Source of the DNA: Pseudocercospora fijiensis CIRAD86
Lineage: Eukaryota > Ascomycota > Dothideomycetes > Mycosphaerellales > Mycosphaerellaceae
Reading direction: 5' to 3'
NCBI RefSeq assembly: GCF_000340215.1
Contig: NW_006921534.1
Location: forward strand, 2,933,057 to 2,997,056
DNA: 64,000 bases
How positions within the stretch are numbered: position 1 is the first letter of the stretch; every line of letters begins with the position of its first letter. Made by a program: the position numbers and the translations under genes. A model generated the notes under the pieces. It ran no database searches, was not told the DNA's origin, and was given only the letters and a program-made list of their open reading frames with translations. Shown piece after piece: positions 10,243 to 21,811 of this stretch.

Positions 10243-11316
10243 TCATGCTTGCGTCGCTTGCACATCCGTTGCATCCTTTTGCAGACTATCAATGCGCCTT
10301 GGTAGACATGTCCCCATCAGTCCCGGCTCGGGCTGCAACATTTCGACACCCTCCTCGGAAGCACGCGCTCTGCTCACAACCTCGACAAGATCGCTTGGAG
10401 TAATGCCAGCAGGGTCTCTGAATTGCCTATTCTCCGCCCAGTCTTTCGGGCCAAGAACACCAGCGTCCTTAACAAAGCCTCGGCTTGCATCAAAGAAGAA
10501 GAGCGTAGCATGCAATTCTTGTGGCTTTACGATAGTCGTGTGGTATGCCGCAGCAGGCACGGTGTAGGTGTCGCCGCGACGATGGATGGTTGATTGTGTA
10601 AGCTTTGCTTGCATCAACTTGCCAGTATTCACGACCGTTGACGAGAGCTGATGCGTTGCGTACTTGGTGGACTGCGAATTCCCGTCATTCCAGCCGATAG
10701 CGTACGAGCAATGAGTAGCTTCTTCGTACTCATCGACAGGATTCACATCGTACAGCACATCTGTGCCTTGGCCGTGCAGAGTCCAGCTCTGGGCGAATGC
10801 TTGATGCGAATGTATTGCGACTTCTGCTTTTCCACGTTGTCCGTCGGGCATCCAGACATGAAGTCGAAAGAGAACATCGATGTTGCCGTCCTTAATTATG
10901 CTACACAATGGCAGCGAGAGAAAGCCTTGTGCACTCCGTGAGGGTGCGTACCTGGCACCAGCCATCGTCAAATCCGCGATGGCTTCTTGTATTAGGCTCC
11001 AAATGTAATCCAGAGTAGTAGCCTCTACGAAACCTGACGAGATCATGTAGCTGACTGCTAGAGTTAAACTCGCCAGATTTCGAGGGCCATTATCCGTTAA
11101 TCTGGCATTAATCGATTCTTGCCACCCGACCAGTGAGTACTTCGAGATTGTGTGCTCGGTGAGCCATTCCGATACAACACTGTGATTATGTTGAGCTGGT
11201 TTGGTGGCTATAAGCACGCCTGGAAGGATTCGTTGCAGCGTCGTGCCGGGGATTTTCCTACTGTCAATGCTGCTCGGGTCCATTGTTTCAGCTGTGTTGT
11301 TGATGTAAGTGAGCAT
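10243..11316 (-). CDS. Hypothetical protein, probable cupin-like fold (357 aa)
   Basis: Single exon, ATG at 11316; a second ATG (MDPSSID) 11 codons in could also be used. The middle (residues about 170-290) reads as a beta-rich region with HSHQAFAQSWTLHGQGTDV, then HRRGDTYTVPAAAYHTTIV and a segment ending TLFFFDA. This His-x-His ... strand ... Pro-x-x-x-x-H layout resembles a double-stranded beta-helix (cupin or cysteine-dioxygenase-like), in which the histidines would bind a metal. I cannot name the family with certainty. The N-terminal 150 residues are helical. The promoter lies in the 588-bp gap on the right. Confidence 0.6.
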   Translation of the reverse strand: MLTYINNTAETMDPSSIDSRKIPGTTLQRILPGVLIATKPAQHNHSVVSEWLTEHTISKYSLVGWQESINARLTDNGPRNLASLTLAVSYMISSGFVEATTLDYIWSLIQEAIADLTMAGARYAPSRSAQGFLSLPLCSIIKDGNIDVLFRLHVWMPDGQRGKAEVAIHSHQAFAQSWTLHGQGTDVLYDVNPVDEYEEATHCSYAIGWNDGNSQSTKYATHQLSSTVVNTGKLMQAKLTQSTIHRRGDTYTVPAAAYHTTIVKPQELHATLFFFDASRGFVKDAGVLGPKDWAENRQFRDPAGITPSDLVEVVSRARASEEGVEMLQPEPGLMGTCLPRRIDSLQKDATDVQATQA

Positions 11317-11904
11317 GATTTGAGAATGTGCCGGCCATGGCAGAGCTTTTCACACTGTTCGCATGAGGCTGTAGCCGCCCGAGTGACTCCTTTAGGAGGC
11401 ACTGCATAGCTGCTCAGCCTCACTTATGTAACTACCTGGCTGCATGATCCCTGCAGAGCATGCAGCCACTTGAGCGGCACAACAGACGTATGGCCTTATC
11501 TACGCCCCAAGATTTGGATCTAAATGCCTTCGCCGCCAGCTGCCCAAAAGGAAGAGTGTCGTGATGGCGGCTCGAATGTTTTCACCGAAAGCAGAGGCAA
11601 AGGCCATCAGGCAGAAGTCGTTCCTGCCTGAGATTTGAGGCCCGTGCTCAGCTTTGGCGCCAACTCAATCCCCTCCTGTTCTCCTCGCTTCCAATTGCTT
11701 AATAACTCTTGATGCATTTCATCTATCGAAGAATCACATGAAGCACAACCACGGCCAGAGCCTCCCCACAGCCTTGAACCATGTATCGCGCCCCACGCTG
11801 AGTACACAGGGCAGATGCCTAATCCCATATCTCAGGAAGGACACTGTGCTTAGACAAGATCATTATGCATTTGGGTATCAAAATTTGCCTATACTATGAG
11901 CGGT
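11317..11904. other. Intergenic, promoter of the cupin-like gene and 3' flank of the Gly/His-rich gene
   Basis: 588 bp with normal dinucleotide use. Small open frames are present on both strands but none has family features. No repeats or structured RNA noticed. Confidence 0.5.
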
Positions 11905-12300
11905 TCACCATCTGCCACCCGGTCCTCCTAGCCCGCCCGGCCCTCCAGGTCCTCCATAGTGACCTGCACCTCCACCCCCTGGACCTCCATGATGGCCATG
12001 ACCGCCTCCAAAGCCACCTTGTGGTCCTCCGCCACCATGATGCCCGCCAAATCCGCCCCCATGCTGTGGTCCGCCGTGGTGAGATGGTCCGCCAGGCCCA
12101 GGCATACCTCCTCCGAAACCATGATGCTGTTGTCCAAACCCAGGCCCGCTCTGAGACTGAAAGTGATGTTGGCTTTGTGGCTGGAATTGTGATTGCTGCT
12201 GCGACTGATAATTCTGTTGCATTGGAGCTTGGTGGTTGTGATGCTTTTTCTTAAGGATTTTCTCCTCGACCTTCTTCTCGATCTTTTGCAGGAGCCCCAT
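11905..12300 (-). CDS. Small Gly/His/Gln-rich disordered protein (131 aa)
   Basis: ATG at 12300, stop at 11905, single exon. Residues 1-20 are a basic amphipathic helix (MGLLQKIEKKVEEKILKKKH). Residues 28-50 are Gln/Ser-rich, and the rest is almost entirely Gly, His, Pro and Gln (repeats of HHGGP, GGFGG, GGPGG). There is no signal peptide. Composition is typical of intrinsically disordered, possibly phase-separating or stress-related fungal proteins, and such low-complexity genes are common in this group. The start is firm because it is the first ATG and the N-terminal helix is non-repetitive. Function unknown. Confidence 0.65.
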   Translation of the reverse strand: MGLLQKIEKKVEEKILKKKHHNHQAPMQQNYQSQQQSQFQPQSQHHFQSQSGPGFGQQHHGFGGGMPGPGGPSHHGGPQHGGGFGGHHGGGGPQGGFGGGHGHHGGPGGGGAGHYGGPGGPGGLGGPGGRW

Positions 12301-12457
12301 ATCTGTGATCTATGCTTGGTAGGTAGTCTTTGAATTTGATAGGTTGATGTCCGTCCCCCAAGTTCCAGGCTGTTCTTCTGCGTTACTGCGTTGATTCTTT
12401 GGCGAGTGAATGCTCATGGCATGGAAGCCATATATTCGAGTTTCTGGACTCATGGCA

Positions 12458-12829
12458 TCACGTCACGATGAGGGACCTATTTGATGCCGCGTCACGCATT
12501 GAAGAAGTGGATCTTTCGTTTAGATGTTTAGTCGAGACTTGACGTCGCCTCGCCTTGCGAACACGCCTTGGCATGACGAAGAATTGAAGCTTTTTCAAAG
12601 AAAAACTTGCGCCACGACCACGCGGTGCCACGAGCGGCTGTGCGGTCCACTTCGACCGGCATGTCCATTGGCTTCTGGTACGTTGCAGAAAGTGCGATAA
12701 AGGTCTCATTTGTGTGCTTTCATTGATACTCTGAACATGACCGAAGCTTCGCTCAGACCGATCTTGAGTCAATGCTTGCTTCATACTCTGGGCTTTCTGC
12801 TTAGACTTGATGCTACTTAAGATATCCAT
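12458..12829 (-). CDS. Hypothetical protein, 123 aa
   Basis: ATG-initiated minus-strand frame, very basic (RSKWTAQPLVAPRGRGASF, MPRRVRKARRRQVSTK), starting MDILSSIKSKQKAQSMKQAL. It lies between two genes of the same orientation. No domain recognised; it could be a real small nuclear or mitochondrial protein or a chance frame. Confidence 0.35.
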   Translation of the reverse strand: MDILSSIKSKQKAQSMKQALTQDRSERSFGHVQSINESTQMRPLSHFLQRTRSQWTCRSKWTAQPLVAPRGRGASFSLKKLQFFVMPRRVRKARRRQVSTKHLNERSTSSMRDAASNRSLIVT

Positions 12830-12920
12830 CTGTCGTAGTCAACTCCATGTCCGACTGTCGCTAACCGCAGTCGCTCATGGTAATGGCGTCTTCACCACTG
12901 ACTCCCAACAAGCGCAACGA

Positions 12921-13460
12921 TCACTCCTCAGCAGGCAACGGCACAGCACTGACAAGTCTGCTTAGTTCGCCGCGCTGCTCCTTCAACTTGAATAAAGCAT
13001 TATCCAGCCCAATGAACTCATGTTCTGGCTTACCGACCGCTTTGCTTGGCTCGACATGCTTCCTCTTCATGGACTCAACGGTCTCCTCGAACCGATCGAG
13101 CTTCTTGCCAAAGGCCTTGACCTCCTTCTCATACAATTGCCACTCTCCAATCAAGATGCCATAGGCTTTTACCTGCGAGTCGTACTGGCTCGGTGGTGCT
13201 TTCGGGTCTCTTTCGAACAATGGCTCCCTGTCCGGTGGAGGCGATGAAGGCATCGGAGTCGATTGTGCACGGGCAGTGAAAACGCCGGCTTTCGATTTGA
13301 GCACCTGGCATTGGGCGTCGAGCTCTGACGCTTGAGTGTTCATACTATCGATTTGCACCTGGAGCTTCTGATCTGCCGTCACGTGTGGTCGTTTCCGAAG
13401 CTTGGCTACGGTTTGGCGCAAAGTCTCCTTCACACTCTTCCTTCGATGTTGTTGCGACAT
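12921..13460 (-). CDS. Hypothetical coiled-coil protein, 179 aa
   Basis: The frame is open up to 13589, but the far end starts at TTG; the first sensible ATG is 13460 (MSQQHRRKSVKETLRQ). The sequence is highly charged with heptad-like segments at residues 20-65 and 100-165 (EKEVKAFGKKLDRFEETVES). A Pro/Ser linker with an SPPPDRE-type segment sits around residue 75. No catalytic motif. An upstream exon is possible because no in-frame stop occurs between 13461 and 13589. Confidence 0.55.
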   Translation of the reverse strand: MSQQHRRKSVKETLRQTVAKLRKRPHVTADQKLQVQIDSMNTQASELDAQCQVLKSKAGVFTARAQSTPMPSSPPPDREPLFERDPKAPPSQYDSQVKAYGILIGEWQLYEKEVKAFGKKLDRFEETVESMKRKHVEPSKAVGKPEHEFIGLDNALFKLKEQRGELSRLVSAVPLPAEE

Positions 13461-13834
13461 GGCTGATAACTCAGTGAGGAGGAATTGAGGTCGAGGAACA
13501 GGAAGTTCGACGACTTGAAAAGACGTTGAGAACCCACAGGGAATGGTGGATGTTGTGTTCACCAACTTCCGGGTCTGGGGTGTTTGCAATCGTCATTCGT
13601 GACAATTCGAGCCATGTGCGACATAGTAAGCCTGCTGAGGCAAACTCTATGTCACTTCAAGCCAGGACATGTCGCAGAACACGCAGATACCCTCGAACCC
13701 GAGCTCATTCATATCAAAGCTCGTACGTAGATTGGACTCGTCACCGACTGTGCGCACGAACGATTCTTGTTCTGGCATCGTATTATTCCAGCAGAATACG
13801 AATTGTGAGTTACACTGCCATAATCAGGGTACGA
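13461..13834. other. Intergenic, upstream of the 179-aa gene and 3' of the 224-aa gene
   Basis: About 370 bp. It may contain an extra 5' exon of the gene on its left. No other feature seen. Confidence 0.4.
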
Positions 13835-14509
13835 TCAATCGAAGAAGTCGTCCTCGTTCCATGGTATCATTATGCAAGACTCGAGCTCCGGGCTCAGGAG
13901 ATGTGCATCACTTGAAGTAGGCGGTGGTGTAGATCCACTAGAAGATGTTGAGACACTGGATGGAGACGTTGATTCCAGCATAAATAGTTGTCCCGCGTCA
14001 GATGTGTCGATGTTGTGCTCACTATCAATGAGGACATGTGACTTCCGCTGGGAACGGACCTTGATATTGGTTCGTCGCTGCTTGTGGTTTGGCTGCCGTC
14101 CATGTTGGTGGTACCGGAGAACATCAGGTGATGAGCCATCAACAGGAGTTTGATGATCAAGGCGCTTGGCGTCGCCTTTTGCTTGCTGGATCCGTGAGTA
14201 ACGAGTGGTCACATCTGCATCAATGGCTGAGACGTAATCGTTCCAGCGAACGCGCTTATTCGTAGGCTTCGTCGTCGTCTTCGAAGTAGGAGGAATATGG
14301 CGACTACCGTCGTCTTGTATGATACTCTCTAGCATCAATCTCTCCTCATGAGTGATCTTGAAGCCATCTAGAGTGTGCACATAGTCCTCCAGAATTGATG
14401 GGTACACTGGATCCAGCCAAGCTGCCAGTGAAGAGATTGGCTCAATTGCATTTCGTTCTTCCATGCTGTCCAACCAATTTCTCAATTCTAGAAATCCGAA
14501 TCTGGACAT
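13835..14509 (-). CDS. Hypothetical protein, 224 aa
   Basis: Single exon, ATG at 14509. The N-terminal 65 residues (LRNWLDSMEERNAIEPISSL, then a Trp/Leu-rich helix ending EERLMLESIIQDD) look folded. The central part is basic and the end is Ser/Thr/Pro-rich with an acidic tail (PWNEDDFFD). No recognised family. The C-terminal acidic-aromatic tail could be a short linear interaction motif. It is the last clear host gene before the 11-kb element. Confidence 0.5.
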   Translation of the reverse strand: MSRFGFLELRNWLDSMEERNAIEPISSLAAWLDPVYPSILEDYVHTLDGFKITHEERLMLESIIQDDGSRHIPPTSKTTTKPTNKRVRWNDYVSAIDADVTTRYSRIQQAKGDAKRLDHQTPVDGSSPDVLRYHQHGRQPNHKQRRTNIKVRSQRKSHVLIDSEHNIDTSDAGQLFMLESTSPSSVSTSSSGSTPPPTSSDAHLLSPELESCIMIPWNEDDFFD

Positions 14510-15019
14510 AGTTTGCTTTTGTCATTGATTCAGAAGCGCGATTTGTTCTTCTTCGCGCGGACAAGAACTTGAGAGATATTCCTGCACCCCGGTATATTCC
14601 TGCGCGAAGTCGCTCAACTGGCCGATATTCTACCCCACGTCCAGGTTTGAGGAGAGATTTGCGTCAACGAGACTGGGGATATGAACGATCCGGAGAACAT
14701 TTTGCTTGGGGTGATGCGGACCGGCGAGGTGGATGTTCGATTCTTGTACAGCATCGCGATCCGTGCCCACGATGTCTGCATCCTATATCCGCGTTCCCTC
14801 AACGGAGACGGACGCGTGTGCTCGCTTATATGCTACTACCGAGCCTCGGCTCTATCGATATTATCATCTTGCGTGCCGACTTCTGGAAGAGACAATAACC
14901 GAGCGAAGGCATGGTCTCATCAATATGCTGAGAAGCAGAAGTTCTTTCGACAACCTGCCATCATGGTCGGCACAAGCAGATTTCCTGGGTCTGAGATCAG
15001 AAAATCTTCGCTGAAAGTA
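14510..15019. other. Host flank of the TE insertion with overlapping uncertain ORFs
   Basis: Several plus-strand frames overlap. An ATG frame at 14733-15014 (93 aa, ends SAQADFLGLRSENLR) and one from 14681 that runs straight into the element are the best candidates. A third frame (from 14569) contains CPRCLHPISAFP. All look partly protein-like; I cannot decide which is translated. This is probably the broken end of a gene or promoter interrupted by the insertion at 15030. Confidence 0.3.
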
Positions 15020-15030
15020 CTTACCCGAGA
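15020..15030 (+). repeat. Left target-site duplication of the 11.2-kb element
   Basis: CTTACCCGAGA, identical to 26210-26220 in the same orientation. Normal host sequence lies to its left and element sequence to its right. Confidence 0.7.
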
Positions 15031-15043
15031 GCGCAGCGCCGGT

Positions 15044-15074
15044 CTGACCACCGAAATCGCCGAGCTGACCACCG
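15044..15074 (+). repeat. Left terminal inverted repeat
   Basis: 31 bp beginning CTGACCACCGAAATCGCCGA and ending in a second CTGACCACCG. Its reverse complement occurs at 26164-26194 with two or three differences. It is not visibly RIPed, unlike the interior. Confidence 0.75.
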
Positions 15075-16853
15075 CGGTGGTTAGGAACTCTAAAATGATA
15101 GGGGGTTAGCCGAGGTTAAGCTGAAAGGTATAATATACTAATGTGCGGGGAAAGGCATACCTTTCCCTATTGCTTTCCTATACTATTTACTACGAATATA
15201 AACACGAATAAGAAAACTACGGAATAGTAAAGATATTAAATATTCTACCGACCTATACTAAGAACTAGATGCTAACGCCGCCATCCTTAGTAAACCTACC
15301 GCGGGAGAGGCCTATTCTATTACAAATCGTATATTATTCTAATACTATTCCGATCTTATTCTAATTAAATCTAATTTAGATACTAAAAGCAATTTAAGGT
15401 CGATCTTACCGAAGGGGATAGCCCCCCTACGACTGCTTAGCTCGGATTTAACGACGATAATACCTACGAGAGGGACTGCTAAGGGCTAGAATTTAAGGAG
15501 TACGACGAGGAGTACTATAAAAGCCGATTAGCGGTACTATATATCGACGACGACGTTAAGGACGTTATAAGATATATAAGGGCATTCCTATTGCAATATT
15601 AAAGGAATAAGAACTTATTTGCAATAGGATAGGATTGTTATTACCTCGAACCGCGACGCTATTCGGGCTCGTTTTATCGAATACGTAACTGCGATGCCGC
15701 AATATCCGAAGACCTACGAAGATAGATACGCGTACGTAATCGACTGCTCTGCGACTAGTACTAAGCCGGAGCTAGATATAAGTAGATTCTTAATCCGATA
15801 TTATTTTAATCTTATCGCTTTAAGAAACGATTAAGAAACGATTAGTAAAGATAGCTAAGAGAGAGGTAGATATAATATAGCATTCTCTTAGTAGGAATAA
15901 AGGGGGCTATTCTAACAATATCTAGTTACTTAGGTAATATACCGTATACTAAGACGTCGTACGACTGCTTAGGTATTAAGCAGTGCTAGTAGTTATACGA
16001 GAACCTAGCATCTATAGATTACTACGAGGTTCCGGAAGAATAGTAGAAGACGAGAAAGAGATTAAATCTCGAAAGGTTTAACGAGGATAATCCTAATCTA
16101 GCGAGAAAGAACGCGTTAAGGTATATAATTCTAATATTAATAGTTTTATAGGCGAATAATAGCGATAGGCTCTACTAGTCGCTCCGAAAAGAGTTCGACA
16201 ATAGGACATTCTATAAGGCCTTTAGGTACGACTCTTATAAGATAAAGTTTAGATTCTTTAATCTACGTATAAGTAATAAATCCTATACTAATATTAATCT
16301 AATGTCAAGCTAATAGTATTCTAATGTAAATGGTTTCCTATACTAATACTAAACGAAATAGCTTAAAAGGACAATACTAGGCGAAGGATTTATCTACTAT
16401 ACGAACTACGACTCTTCTAGCCTAAATAAATACGATTATCGCTTCCGCGCGATTAAGCTAGCAGAGAATGTCGATTACAAATAGATATAGAGCCTAGTTA
16501 TAGAGGTAAACAATTAGTCTAGGATTCTAATTACAAAGCGATAGTATACGGAGATCGTATAAGGGACGAGCCTGCGGAGAACATACCGTAAGTGCAAATA
16601 GATTCGGATTAGATTCCGAATAAATTAATATCGCAATTAGGTTACAATTACCTCCCCTCTAGACTAGGTTTCCTTAAGAAGATTAGTTGTCTAGTTAAAA
16701 TAAGGAAGATTGTACCTATTAACTTTGCGGTATGTCCTTACGTTATCTTCGTATCCTTTTATTAGCATTGTTATCTACCGCCGCCGCCTATACGACCGCT
16801 TTAATCCTATAAGGATGAAATCTTAAGACTTGTTACTCAAACGCTATTAGCAA

Positions 16854-16868
16854 CGATAACACTATATA
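16854..16868 (+). repeat. Target-site duplication of the nested LINE, 3' side
   Basis: CGATAACACTATATA; matches 21797-21811 with a single C/T difference that itself looks like RIP (CA to TA). Confidence 0.8.
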
Positions 16869-16882
16869 GATAGATAGATATT

Positions 16883-19800
16883 TCATTTGCCTATTATAGT
16901 GCCTTTCGGCCTATGCAGGTCTGTTTCTATGTATTGTTTTAGGTAGGAAACTAACTTAGTTAGTAAAAACCTCCCTCCTGTCCTATTTATAAGTGTTAAT
17001 CTTCCTCGTTTCCTTGTTTTCCTTCCTCTAGGGTATACTAGTGTTATAGTTGTTACCCTCTAACTACCTTGCCTGCTGCCCTGCCCTTCTTTCCCCCTCT
17101 TCTTCCCTCCTTCTTATCTACTCCTTAGTTTCCCTTACTAGTACGAATTGTTATACAAATCCCTATTTAATAATCTACTTTACTATCCTCTTTAGGTCTT
17201 CTTTGCTCTAGATTAGCTTGTCGTATTCCCTTTCTATTGCTTTTAGTCTCTAATTACTTCTGCCTTCTAACTATTAAGGGTAGACTAGTAGTATATACTT
17301 AGGGTTCTGAGATTAGTAGCTATATTAGCAAGCTCTACTTTCAATTCCTAGGACGTTTCTTCTAAATAGGTAAGATCTGAGTCTAATGTGTTTAGATCTG
17401 ATTTAGATAGCTAGGCTTGCCTCGGCCCTGTTTAGGTCCTTATAGAGCTAGTAGTTATATTGACTAAATTTAATTAGTGCCTTTAGGGTTCCTAGTCTAA
17501 CTTATGTTTTGTTCTATTCCTACTCCTATAGGTATCTAGCAATTGATTCTGCTAGGCTTTGTTTCTCTCTCTTTAGCTTGTCTTCCTTTAGCCTTATATT
17601 TAGTCCCTAAAGCTCTTTCTCTAGCATTTCTCTTATTAAGACTCTATATTGCTCTAGGTCTTTAACTTTCTAGGGAGTTATTTATAGTCTGTCTCGCCTC
17701 CTAGTCCTAATATACTAGGCTTTTATCTTGTCTAGTACCTTTTAGATAGTCTATTAGGCTAGGTATTCTATTGTCTTTGCTGCATATTAGTGTCTTAGTC
17801 CCTTGAAGTATTGTTTAACTAGTAGGATCCCTAATTCCATTTCTACTACCCTTATTAGTATAGTTTTATATACTCCTAGGATTTTCTTTAGGCTTTAGGT
17901 TTAGGACCTGCTAACTAGTTGCTTAATCCTCTTTAGTGTTTTCTCCTAGGCTGTCTATATCTGTACTCTATATAGTATTGCTAGCTTAACAATTGCTTTG
18001 TATATAACTTTAGCTTTCTCGAATATAGCCCCCTATATAGAGGCTATAAGCCTATTAATAGATTGTATGTTAGTATCTACCCTCTGCTTTGCCTTCTTTA
18101 CTTATAGTCCCTAATTCAGTTTTGGATCCAGCTAGATCCCTAGTACCCTAAGCTCTGCTAATAGTTAGGTTTTAAAGCCTTAGATAGTAATTGATTGCTT
18201 TATATTATAGGTTGATTTAGCCTTACTAAAGTAGATAAGCTAGTACTTTTCTAGGGCGAATTTTGCTCTATACCTCCTTGCCTATTTTTTATACTCCTAG
18301 TGCTTCTCTTCTAGGATCTTGCAGTTGGTTTCTATTGTCTTAGACTAGGCTAGGATGTTTGTATTATCTACAAACCCTAATACTAATATGTTTTTTGATT
18401 CTAGGAGTAGGAGTAGGTCTGCTATAAAGATAAGGAAGAGGATTAGGGAGAGTATTAATCCTTAGGGGATTCCCTTTTTAGTTAGTATTAGGTCTAATTT
18501 GAATTTGCCTAGAATAAGCTATATTAATCTTTCCTATAGGAAGGACTAGATGAATTGGACTATCTAGTTTAGTATAGCTTTCTATTTAAGTATATATAGG
18601 AGCCTTTTATAGGAGATATTGTTAAAGGCTCCTAAGATATTAAGGGAGAGGAGGGTTGCTACCTAGTTTTAACTATAGTGCTAGATATGCTTGATCTGTT
18701 CTATAATTAGTTCTATAGCTATTAGTATTGACCTCTTCTTTCTTCCTCCTATCTAGCCTTTAGGAAGGATGTTCCTTTCTTCGGCAAAGGTTGTTAGCCT
18801 TTTAGCGACAATTTTTTCTAGCACCTTGCCTATTGTATTAAGTAGGGCTATTAGTCTATAGGCCTTAAGCTGTATATAGTCTTCCTTCTAAGGCTTCCTT
18901 AGTACTACTATTAGGGACTTCCTAAATAGTCTTAGGTAGTGTCCTAGTACTAGGCTTTATAAAAAGATATTAGCTAGTGCTAGGGCTAGCTCCTTCCTAT
19001 ATGCTTTTAGAAGTTTGTTGTAGATCTTATCTTCTCCTAGTGCCTTATTGCCTAGAATTTTCTTTAGGATCCTTTCAATAGTTTCGGGTTTGACCTAGGT
19101 ATCTCTTAGTGTATCTAGTAGTAGAGTCTCTTGTTCTTTCTCCTTTATATCTAATAGGTCTACTTGTACTTTTCTATAGAAGAAGTATTGGCCTAGGGCT
19201 CTTGCTTTCCCTTCTATTATAGTCTGCATTTGTCCTTATTAGTCTATAATGTCCGGGAATTGTAGTAGTATATCCTTATCCTGTTTAGGTCTCCTTACCT
19301 ATTTAGCTATCCTCTATATCTCCTCTAGTTTCTTTGTAATTATTCCTATTATAGATCTCTATTCTTATATCTTATCTTTCTTAATCTAGATCTTTTTTTC
19401 CTAGTAGGCTTTATTATAGATGTCCTATGCTTCCTAGGTATAGGTTTGTGTCTACTGCCTCCTAGCCTTCCTTACTGCTTTAACCTTCCTTATACACTTA
19501 CTAGTCTAGTATAGTTGCTAGTATAGTAAATGTTTCTTTGCTAGGGTATGCTTTCTAGCTACCTATTTTAGGGCTCCTATTAGTTCTTCTACTGCCTTGT
19601 TAATATCCTTTAGCCTTAGTAGGTGCTTTATTAAGAGTTCCTCTAGTTTTAGGTCCCTTTCTAGTTCCTCCCTAATCCTGCCCTATTAGGCACCTTTCTA
19701 GTTAAGCTTCTCTTCTAGTTCCCTTTCCTAATTGGCTTAGACATTTAGTTCAATCTGTACCGGGAAGTAGTCTAATAATTCTTCTAGTTCCTAGTTAACC

Positions 19801-20441
19801 CTATATCTTGTAATCCTATTCCTAATCTAATATAATACAAAGTATAGGTCTAGTATGCTACTGCTTCCTCTTGCTTCCTAAGTAATTAGTCCCTTTAGGG
19901 TAACAATTTCTATTCCTTCCCTCTCTAATATATCAATCAGTCTTCCTGCTAGGAAGTAGTAAGCTAGGGTAAAGTCTAAGCCCTAGAGGGGGTAGTAGAG
20001 GTTGAAATCCCTAAGTAGGATTTAGTAGGTGTTCCCCTAGATAACTCTTAGTAGTCTTTCTAGGGTTTTCAGTTAGGTACTGCTTCTTAAGTCTAGTAGT
20101 AGGTTGTATATATAGTAGACTTGGAGTATACCTTAGGATATCTCTACTTAAACTAATATTAGGTCCCTATCCTCCTATAGTATAGCCTACTAGGTTTCTA
20201 TATCTATCTCCTTGCTAATGTAGATGTATGTCCTTAGGGCTCCCTAGTTGTAGATAATTAGGTAGTATCTTAGGTCTTTAACTGTTACTAGTCTCTTTAT
20301 ATATAGGTTAAGCTAGGGCTCTTAGATTGTAATAATGTAATGTTCTTTTAGGTTTAGTGCTTAAAGGAAGCTCCTCTATACCTTGTCTTTACTCTTATTA
20401 ATATTATACTGTATAATATTCAGTAATGTTGCAATATTCAT
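16883..20441 (-). pseudogene. LINE ORF2: apurinic-like endonuclease plus reverse transcriptase, inactivated
   Basis: The frame opens at ATG 20441 with LLNIIQYNINKSKDKV, the start of an EEP-type endonuclease, followed by an IQEP-like motif. The RT is recognisable near 18.9-18.3 kb: a GRKKRSILIAIELI segment, GIP-stop-G then LILSLILFLIFIADLL (18459 leftwards), and the catalytic box FVDN at about 18359-18373, where the second Asp is now Asn. Further on ARRYRAKFALEKY and YFSKA match the thumb region. The C-terminal part is Gln/Arg-rich. The exact stop is uncertain (near 16883); a small indel may shift the frame. Dead by nonsense and active-site substitution. Confidence 0.8.
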
Positions 20442-20459
20442 TAGGTTTTATCTATATCA

Positions 20460-21730
20460 TTTCCCTATAAGTTTTCCTTTAGTCTTCCCTTACTTTAGAC
20501 TAACATTTGACTAAGCTTTGTCTGCCCTGCTTCCTTTCCTACAATATTAAGGTATCTTAGTCTCCCTAGTTACTAGTGACTCTCTTGTACTAGTAAGGCC
20601 CTAAATGTGAACCTATTATCTTATCTAGACCTCTTTTATAGCACTTAGCTAGGTTGCTTCTATACCTAGCTGCCTTAGCTTGTTGTATATCTTTTTAGTG
20701 TATTAATTCTAGCTTCCTTTGCCTTCCTAGCTGCCTGTATTCTTACTAGGCATTCCTTCGCCTAAGAGGGGTATCTTTTAGTATAGTATATATATCTTAC
20801 TTCTCCCTTATGTACTTTACATTCTTTAACCTAGTAATCCCCTATATAATAGGAGTAGGTATTAGTTGTCTTTATACACTTAGCTGCTAAGTGTCTATAG
20901 TGTTGACATTTGAAGCACTGTATTATCCTATAGTTGCTTCTATATATCTCTGTTTCTAGTCTTTTAAAGTCCTAGAACAACCCCTAGTCTAGCACTATAT
21001 TAGCTTACTCTATACTCCCTACCTAGATAATTAGGGAAGACTGCTTCTTAATCTCTTCGATTTTCCTTTTAATCTATGCCACTTTTGTAATCTTTAGGCC
21101 TAGGTATGTAGCTTAGTTTTGTCTCTGTAGGCTCTTAATATCCTGTTCTTCCTTAAAGCTTCTTGTTATGCTATAGGCTATAATTATAAATTGCTATTAG
21201 GAGACCTTTGCTGTTTTCCCTATCTTGGTTGTCTATTCTTTTTGTGTTTCTAGCTTCTTTTTGTCCTGCTTTTATGCTATAAATAGCTTGATTACCCCTT
21301 TACCTTCGTTCCTAGCCCTAATTACCTCTTTAACTATAATTCTTTCTACAATCTCTTTCCCTATAAGTCCTTAGATTTCCTTTTGCTCCTATAGGTCCGT
21401 AATGTAGACTCTAACTACTGTCCTCGGGGGTTTTAGCGCCTCCTAACTAGCTACTACTGCCTAAGTGCGGTAGTTTAGGCTTATCTCCTGTTGTTTCTTC
21501 GTAATCTTTGCTACGACTATATTAGCTACCTTTATAATTACGTAGCTCGCCTAGTTGTAGATTGCTTTCAGTCCTCTAAGGAGTTCTAAGATTATTATCC
21601 TATATACCCTCTTAGGGGTTCTTCTATCTTCCGCCTTTAGTACCTCCTCTGCCCTAGTATATAGTACTTTCTATTCGTCCTCCCTTCCTTCTTAACTATC
21701 TTCCCTTCGTCTCTAATTGTTCGCTGCCAT
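20460..21730 (-). pseudogene. LINE ORF1 (Gag-like, zinc knuckle), inactivated
   Basis: Starts at ATG 21730 (MAANN, then a stop codon where Gln would be expected). It includes a CCHC-type knuckle, CFKCQHYRHLAAKC (about 20877-20918), followed by a second partly destroyed cluster. Charged Lys/Glu-rich N-terminal half. ORF1 proteins bind the element RNA. Multiple in-frame stops are spread over its whole length. Confidence 0.75.
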
Positions 21731-21796
21731 TTTTCTTTCCCTTAATTACCTTTACTAACTATATAGTAGCCTCGCTAGTTAATGTGTTCTCGGGCT

Positions 21797-21811
21797 CGAT
21801 AATACTATATA
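21797..21811 (+). repeat. Target-site duplication of the nested LINE, 5' side
   Basis: CGATAATACTATATA, partner of 16854-16868. Confidence 0.8.

Larger units (their letters stand above)
16869..21796 (-). mobile_element. Non-LTR retrotransposon (LINE, Tad1/I-like), RIPed, full length
   Basis: About 4.93 kb on the minus strand, flanked by a 15-bp duplication. The 3' end carries a short GATAGATA tail. ORF1 begins at ATG 21730 after a 66-nt leader and ORF2 at ATG 20441. Both are crossed by many TAG/TAA codons at former Gln/Trp positions. The two-ORF structure with CCHC knuckle in ORF1 and endonuclease plus RT in ORF2 is that of fungal Tad-clade LINEs. It inserted into the plus-strand gene of the TIR element, so it is the younger of the two. 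Confidence 0.85.
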
